The notes under the pieces: generated by a model
The model's database searches: none
Told to the model about the DNA's origin: nothing
Seen by the model: only the letters and a program-made list of their open reading frames with translations
NCBI RefSeq assembly: GCF_018143015.1
Contig: NC_054757.1
Coordinates: 1,866,001-1,930,000 of the forward strand
Source of the DNA: Lytechinus variegatus
Taxonomy: Eukaryota; Echinodermata; Echinoidea; Temnopleuroida; Toxopneustidae
Direction of reading: 5' to 3'
Length of the DNA: 64,000 nucleotides
Translations under genes and position numbers: made by a program
In this document: positions 58,273-64,000 of the stretch, one piece after another
Layout: every line of letters starts with the position of its first letter
Position numbering within the stretch: the first letter of the stretch is position 1

Positions 58273-60404
58273 TAGATTAATTATCTTTATATTTGAATTT
58301 CACTTCCTCGGTCGTTTGATTTGAATGATTTTTTTAACAAGATATTTAGTTTATTTAATTCGAAATTAATTTAAAAATATTTTATCCATTTTGTGATATC
58401 ATAAACTCATTTTATGCCTTGTCCAGATTTAACCAAAACGAAATTTCAAATGATGATATTATTGTTACTGTTTTAGACTTATATACTTTTAATTACTTTA
58501 TTTTTCAAATACTTTTTCGTATTCGTTATTTTATCATTTAATTTCTACTTTTTTATTCTATATTTTATTATATCTTTCGTTTATTTATTTGTGTTTATTT
58601 ATCTTTCTGATTCTTTTTTTTTTGGGGGGGGGTCGTTGATCGTCCTATTTCAGTCAAAATATCTCGAGCTTGCTTAATTTCATTCTCTGATTCAATCATA
58701 CTGAGATGGCCCAAGTGAAGGTTCTGCTCTGACTTCACCATGGCAACAACCACAAAATATAGTGACGGTCACTCTGGTCAAGCATCTGGGATTTTAAAAG
58801 GAGTAGAGGGGAAGGGGTAGGGGTGTAAGTAGGGTGTCTATGGGGAGATATCGGCCTAGATGAGGGGAGATTAGAGGAGAAAGAGGAGCCACAGACAGGA
58901 TATCTACATGTCTTCCCCTATTAATCAACACCTTCGATAGATGCTGATAAAAATATATCTTTAAAGGTAGTCTTGAACTCGAGCTTCGATGAAGTAATTA
59001 GAATTAAAATGAGACGTTTAAAGATTTTGAATAAATCCAAAAATATAGGGAATGTATCTATACCGTAAACATGACCACATTTTGCGACTACTGCAAACGA
59101 GTGTAAAAAGCCACCTCTTTATCAGACAATAATAGGTCCATGATCTGACACGTTTAATTCAAGAAAAGGAAAACAATGTTGAAAGGGTACCTTTATCCCT
59201 GTCAATAATTGTTGTATTCTTTCGTATTAAGTCATAAGCTTAAGTAAATCCAGATATAGGTTAAATTAAAGAGGGAGTCAGCCCCTACAAAATTTGATTT
59301 GAATAAAAAGTTAGATTGCTTTATTTTAATTAAAATCATATTTGAAATAAAATTTGTTAAGGAAATCCCATAGTTTCGTGTATTTCCACAAAGAAATAAT
59401 ATTATACACAACAAAATGATATGCAAATCAGAGAGCCAATGATGTCACGACATCACTATTTTTTATATGAATTATGGAATATTCCATTTTTGTAAGAATG
59501 GAAAATAAGGATTTTATGTATAGAGGTTACATCAAAAGTATGTATATCAAAGACTGATGGCTTATATGATGTTTGAAAATAAACATGATAAATAAATTGA
59601 TGAGAAATCCACTTTCCAAATTTAATTCCAAGCACTCAGAAACACGGGCTATACATCAATGTGCGGCCCAATTCTTCTTGACATCATGGTCATATTCAAA
59701 CAGACTTTGAAGGGTGGGTTTTTTCAGGTTTTCACTATTTTTCCCCTCAAAAAAGGCAAAGTGCTATAGCATCACACAATGATCACATTGTAAGGTTTGG
59801 AAATATGAGAATCGATCAGAAATTAGGCCCGCTTTTCAAATTTCTTTCCAAGTCAACAGAAGCTGCAAATTGCAGGGCTATACGCTCCAACTCCCCTCGT
59901 CATATTCAAACAGATTTTATTTCTTTTTAAGACATTTGCAGAGTCGACCCTTCTTAGTTATTTTCCATTTAATTTATTCACAACGTTGCTATAACTAAAT
60001 TTTACCTTTACATTTCGCTTAATTCGATCTGTTCGAACCCTTTGTGAACTTGAATCAGTGTTCCCATGGGCTAAGAAAAAGAGGTGGTTAATTTATCGTG
60101 GGTTCCTTTCAAATCCGATACTGAAATAGCCTTGATTTCCGATTTGAGACGTGGATTTATTTAAAAGTAACGGGGTGGCCTACATCGAATTGTCTATAGG
60201 GTCTAAAAAGCACACTGAAAGTAATATAAAAAAAAAGTTTTCAGAGAGCAAACCCCGAAAGTATATTCAAATTGGGATGAAATTTGATGAGATCTATCAG
60301 CTGTGATGTGGAGCAACGATGAGATATTCAACGTGAACTTGCATCGGACGATGCACTTCTGACATCGTTTAAGTATATCATGTTGTTTGCTGTAGGCCCT
60401 ATAT
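58273..60404. other. Intergenic, one diverged family A remnant
   Basis: 59265-59475 shows weak similarity to foldback family A ('tttgatttgaataaaaag', 'atatgcaaatcagagag', 'gatgtcacgacatcac'). A T run followed by a G run lies at 58614-58632. No gene was seen. Confidence 0.45.
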
Positions 60405-61045
60405 TTCAGGGGCGGTGGAACCGGGTGGCAGGGGGGCACTTGCCCCTCCCCCCATAAAAATAAAATAAATAAATGAAATAAAATGAATTATGAATTCCTC
60501 ATAGGAAAAAATGCCCCTTTTGAAATAAAAATTGCCTTTTTCAAAATGAAAATGTACACTTTCTTCAAAATGAAATGCCCTTTTAGAAATACATGTAAAA
60601 CATATTACATTTTAGGTTAGAAAAAACATAAAAAAATTGGCTCGCGCTTTACGCTCGCATCAGTTACTGTTTAGTGAGGTACTCATTCTGTCCTTGCCTA
60701 CAACAATGCTTAGAATGTCCAGTTTTCAGGTTAGAATATCAAAAATTTTTGGCTCGTGTTTTGCATTTATGATTGTCTAGTAAGGTACTCATTCTGTTCT
60801 TGGTTACAAAAAGTGCTTAGAATGTTCAGTTTTCAGGTTGGAATATCACAAATATGGCGCTCGCGGAAAAATAAAGCATAAATATTTATTTTATCAATCA
60901 GAAATAGCTTCAAAAATTCTCCCCTCAACTTAATAAGTACAAACACATAACTGCTTCATGCAGGTGAAAATCTCATGGTGAAAGTATCCGTTCGCACCAA
61001 TTTGCCTTGTCCCCTCCCCCAAACGAAAATAAGTTCCGCCGCCCC
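60405..61045 (+). repeat. Dispersed 'gctcgcg' repeat, second copy
   Basis: It opens 'aggggcggtggaaccgggtgg', then 'acttgcccctcccccc', 'tgcccttttagaaatac' and 'acattttaggttagaaaa'. Two to three units follow with 'ggctcgcgctttacgctcgc', 'gaggtactcattctgtcc', 'gcttagaatgtccag' and 'ttttcaggttagaatatc'. It closes with 'ccgccgcccctggtat', which echoes the opening in inverted form. The unit length is about 110-125 bp here. Confidence 0.65.
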
Positions 61046-62096
61046 TGGTATATTTAAAGAAACTGTTGCTGGGCTAGCGCCATGAGCGTCTCCAGATGGT
61101 GTGTGCATTTAATAAAATATCACTGTTAGGTTTTCATTATTTTTTCAAAGTTATTATTATTATGCGGGTGTCTAATACTTTGTGTTGGAGCACTTTCAAA
61201 TTTTCTGACAAGCGAAAAATCATTCTTCCAACATAAAGGAGTGCATTTGTTACAAAAATATATTCGGAAATCAGTAGAAATTTAGGAGGAACTGAGGGAA
61301 GAAATTTGGGGGGCTCAGTGGGCAATTACGCATTGTTTGTTAGGTTTGTTGTTGTTTTTTTGTCTTCTTCTGGCGTATATTGTCCTACTGTTGTCTTGTG
61401 GTAAGCAAAAAAGGGTATTTGAAATTAAGTTTAATCACCATGAGCGATGAGCGTTCCCAGTTTTTGATCATCTTTATTTGCGAAATTTCTAACTCATTCT
61501 GGCTTGTTTTTGTTTGTAACATAAAAATACTAAGCATATCTGCCTCTGTTTAAAATTATTGTTATTACATTCAATTCACCCACTTCTCATTCTTGTCATT
61601 ACTTTGATTTTTCCATTCGAAGTCTAATATGCATCTTGGTGGTTTGATGCATCTTGGTGGTTTGATTGGGGAATTCGATACCTCGTAAACATCTCATGAG
61701 ACTAAATTTGACAGTACTCGTTAAACTTGACGTCTCTTTCGATGAAATTCCACTTGGGACTCTTTATCAGTTTACGTACTGTTTAGGGCTCACTTAACAA
61801 TGTAGTCAAAGTCAAAGACAAATCGCACTATTAGTATCCCTCACTCACACTCGCTGAGGTCACGAGGTCACATCGGGTCAGGTTAAGGTCATATTTCGAC
61901 TTCAGTTCATGAAGAAATTAGTTTGCCATTGTTTTGTAATCATCTGGTAGTCTCGGGGGAGGGGGGGGGTAGAAATTCAGTTATTTACATCAGAGGAGAA
62001 AGATGGAAGAGAAGATTAAGAGGAGAAAAGAAAACTGGACCGATCGTGGTAGAACTAAGAACCAGTGGCATTTGATACAATCAAATGCAATACATA
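61046..62096. other. Intergenic, nothing recognised
   Basis: G run at 61960-61969. 'gatgcatcttggtggttt' is tandemly duplicated at about 61628-61662. No gene was seen. Confidence 0.45.
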
Positions 62097-62247
62097 CACT
62101 GTAAAAAATGAAGTGCTAATTTTTGTATAGTGACTGCACTACGAGTGCTAATTTTCTAGTTTAAATTTGCACTAGAAAATCAGCACTCGTGGTGCAGTCA
62201 TTATACAAACAGTGAAAGTGCTAAATTAGCACTTCATTTTTACAGTG
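62097..62247. mobile_element. 151-bp palindromic MITE with 'cactgtaaaaa' ends
   Basis: 'cactgtaaaaaatgaagtgc' and onward on the left is mirrored by 'gcacttcatttttacagtg' on the right. The inner arms 'actgcactacgagtgctaat' and 'agcactcgtggtgcagtca' also pair, around a spacer under 20 bp. The left flank is TA and the right flank CA. Confidence 0.8.
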
Positions 62248-64000
62248 CAAATTGCAGTATTGATGCTAGATTTTATTTTTGTTTATGCGCACCCGTCGTG
62301 CATTTCACTTGAAATATTCTCTCTCTCATTCAATCTAGATTCAATTATATTTTCAAATTCCGCAGTATTTACCATCACGCTTCAATGTCGGTACCCCCGA
62401 ACTCGTAAGAACATGATGGAACACAGCTTCGATGAAAAAGAGAAAAGTAAGAAATAGGAGAAAAGGAAAGAAAATGAAAGTGGAGAGGTGAAAAATAACA
62501 TTATCTATGTCAAAATGTAGCAAGACTGAATAGTCAACAATTTCACTTGCTCGCGGACTATCTAGAAATTTTGCTCTGTACATATATTATGCTTCCCCCC
62601 CCCCCCTAATTTTTTCTCGCTCATTTGCGCCAGTGATAAAGAGCAAGGCATCTTATGAATTCCGATTTTTTTTTTTACGCAATGATTGTCTTGTTATCAT
62701 TATTTGCTCGAGATAGAATGATGTCATATTGCCAGCATGATCATAATAATGTAGATTGTGTTCCCCGTGGGAAAGCCAGGCTTACCGTGCACTTGTTAGC
62801 CAAGACTAGTTCGTGACCTGCCCCAGAGCAGCGGGATATATTTCATAAATCAGTGCTGTTGCCAAAATCCGATAGGTGAACAGTGATTAGAAACTAAAAT
62901 GTTACTGTCTCTTATTTTGCGTGGATTCTATTCATATTTCACATCATTTTGCTAATTGGGGGTTGTTTTTCGTACCTCTCTTCAATTCAAAATCATATTT
63001 ATATGATTGCAAAAATCAAACTTATATAAGTTGATTTTTGCAACAACGGAGTAGATAATTCAATGAATGTTCAGTTATATAAGAAATATAAAAATATAAC
63101 AATGTAGTCTAGAAAGGCACAATTTTTTTTATGATATACCTAAAGTCCGTCGTGCAGATTCTGATGAAAAAAAAATAGCCAAATGTAATCGATTATGTTT
63201 TAATATTGGATATTGGCTGCGCATAGGTATGCTTATCATATACAGATTCATAGTTCAGTGTCTTGACGGAAGAGGGGAACGGGGTCAACACAACACAATT
63301 CAATTTCAATTCAATTCAATCCTCCAATCTCTGTCTTAAGGTAAGGGGTGCTAATGATCTTTAAACTTTGTATGTTGTTTTTGTTTATCGTTGGTCTCCT
63401 ACTTGTCAATTATACCACATCTGTCTTAAGATTTGAAACTAAATATTGTTAAGACGAAAACCAGATTAATTATTGTTTTCAGTTGATAAAATAATTCACC
63501 TTCTGTCCCTTTGTTGTATTCGTATTCACTCTCCTATTACTTTGTTGACAAGGGGCACCCCCTCCTACCAGCATTGCATTGGCTTCGCCACCACCGAATG
63601 GTATGCAAGGCATGAATGATATATCTAGTTCATGACCCGCTGTCATGAATCCTTCGTGCTTTATAATATCACCGACAAAATGAAATGGATAGTATATGAT
63701 TGTTTAGCTCGTATGCCAGAATAGTTTATAGGGCTATCATGAATTAGGATTTGATATGCTAGGCTGGTATCTGTCTGTACTATTGGTTATAGGCGGAGAT
63801 CTAAAGAATATGTTTGCAAGATGACAATCTGTTACTTCTTTGCTCATATTCAAAGCATTTAATAGCTAAAGGAACAAGCATATGCATAATCAGGGGCTAT
63901 AGACAGAGGACGACTGCCCCCAGTGTAAAAAAAAACGGAAGACAAAATAAGAAAAAGAGGAAGAAAATGCCCCAAATAAATCAATTGGGTATAACACTGA
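62248..64000. other. Intergenic to the window end, nothing recognised
   Basis: C run at 62596-62606. An 'aattc' microsatellite lies at 63296-63320. No gene or bounded element was found. Confidence 0.45.

Noticed and set aside
1-64000. CRISPR array, operon or bacterial system
   Set aside because: Repeat spacing, introns, SINEs and LINE remains all indicate animal nuclear DNA; no regular repeat-spacer array was seen.

Overview
The window looks like about 64 kb of AT-rich, repeat-dense metazoan nuclear DNA, most likely from a sea urchin or close echinoderm. This rests on intron-containing genes, very low gene density, many tRNA-derived SINEs with the body seen in sea-urchin SINEs (the stretch with 'tgctgcactcaacccagg'), foldback DNA elements with the 'aaaggacaagtc' and 'aaagggatggtcc' termini, and repeats carrying 'gctcgcgcttcgcgctcgc'. 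The species is inferred from remembered repeat families, not from a search.

Three protein-coding loci can be supported. Two are a head-to-tail pair of Golgi carbohydrate sulfotransferase genes (HNK-1/chondroitin 4-sulfotransferase family, Sulfotransfer_2) on the minus strand, at 12258-15037 and 15977-19232. Each was built by hand as three exons: a signal-anchor exon, a short stem exon and one large catalytic exon. The intron phases are the same in both (1, then 0), so they are tandem paralogs. The third is the 5' part of an ADAMTS-type metalloprotease on the plus strand at 50326-51290. Only pro-domain exons are visible, and the protease and thrombospondin exons are not recognisable before the window ends.

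The rest is transposon-derived. 4285-9101 is a nested set: an 8-bp-TSD element made of 'ttcgttaatccgaa' repeats contains a 4.1-kb foldback element, which contains a 'tctcgcctgcat' element and a full-length tRNA-SINE, and a 5'-truncated SINE sits separately in the outer element. 10763-11571 is a TA-flanked, mariner-type foldback element. 23640-25980 is a dead non-LTR retrotransposon (LINE) interrupted by a 608-bp foldback element with an 11-bp target duplication. 28054-29506 is a run of four small palindromic elements, one of which has a near-identical twin at 44303-44492. 40735-41818 is a minisatellite of about 98 bp period, 46870-47170 is a GAT/GGT-type microsatellite, and 53702-53921 is an insertion inside another small repeat. 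No bacterial genes, CRISPR arrays, rRNA or functional tRNA genes were seen, and no retrovirus-like or capsid-bearing element was recognised.
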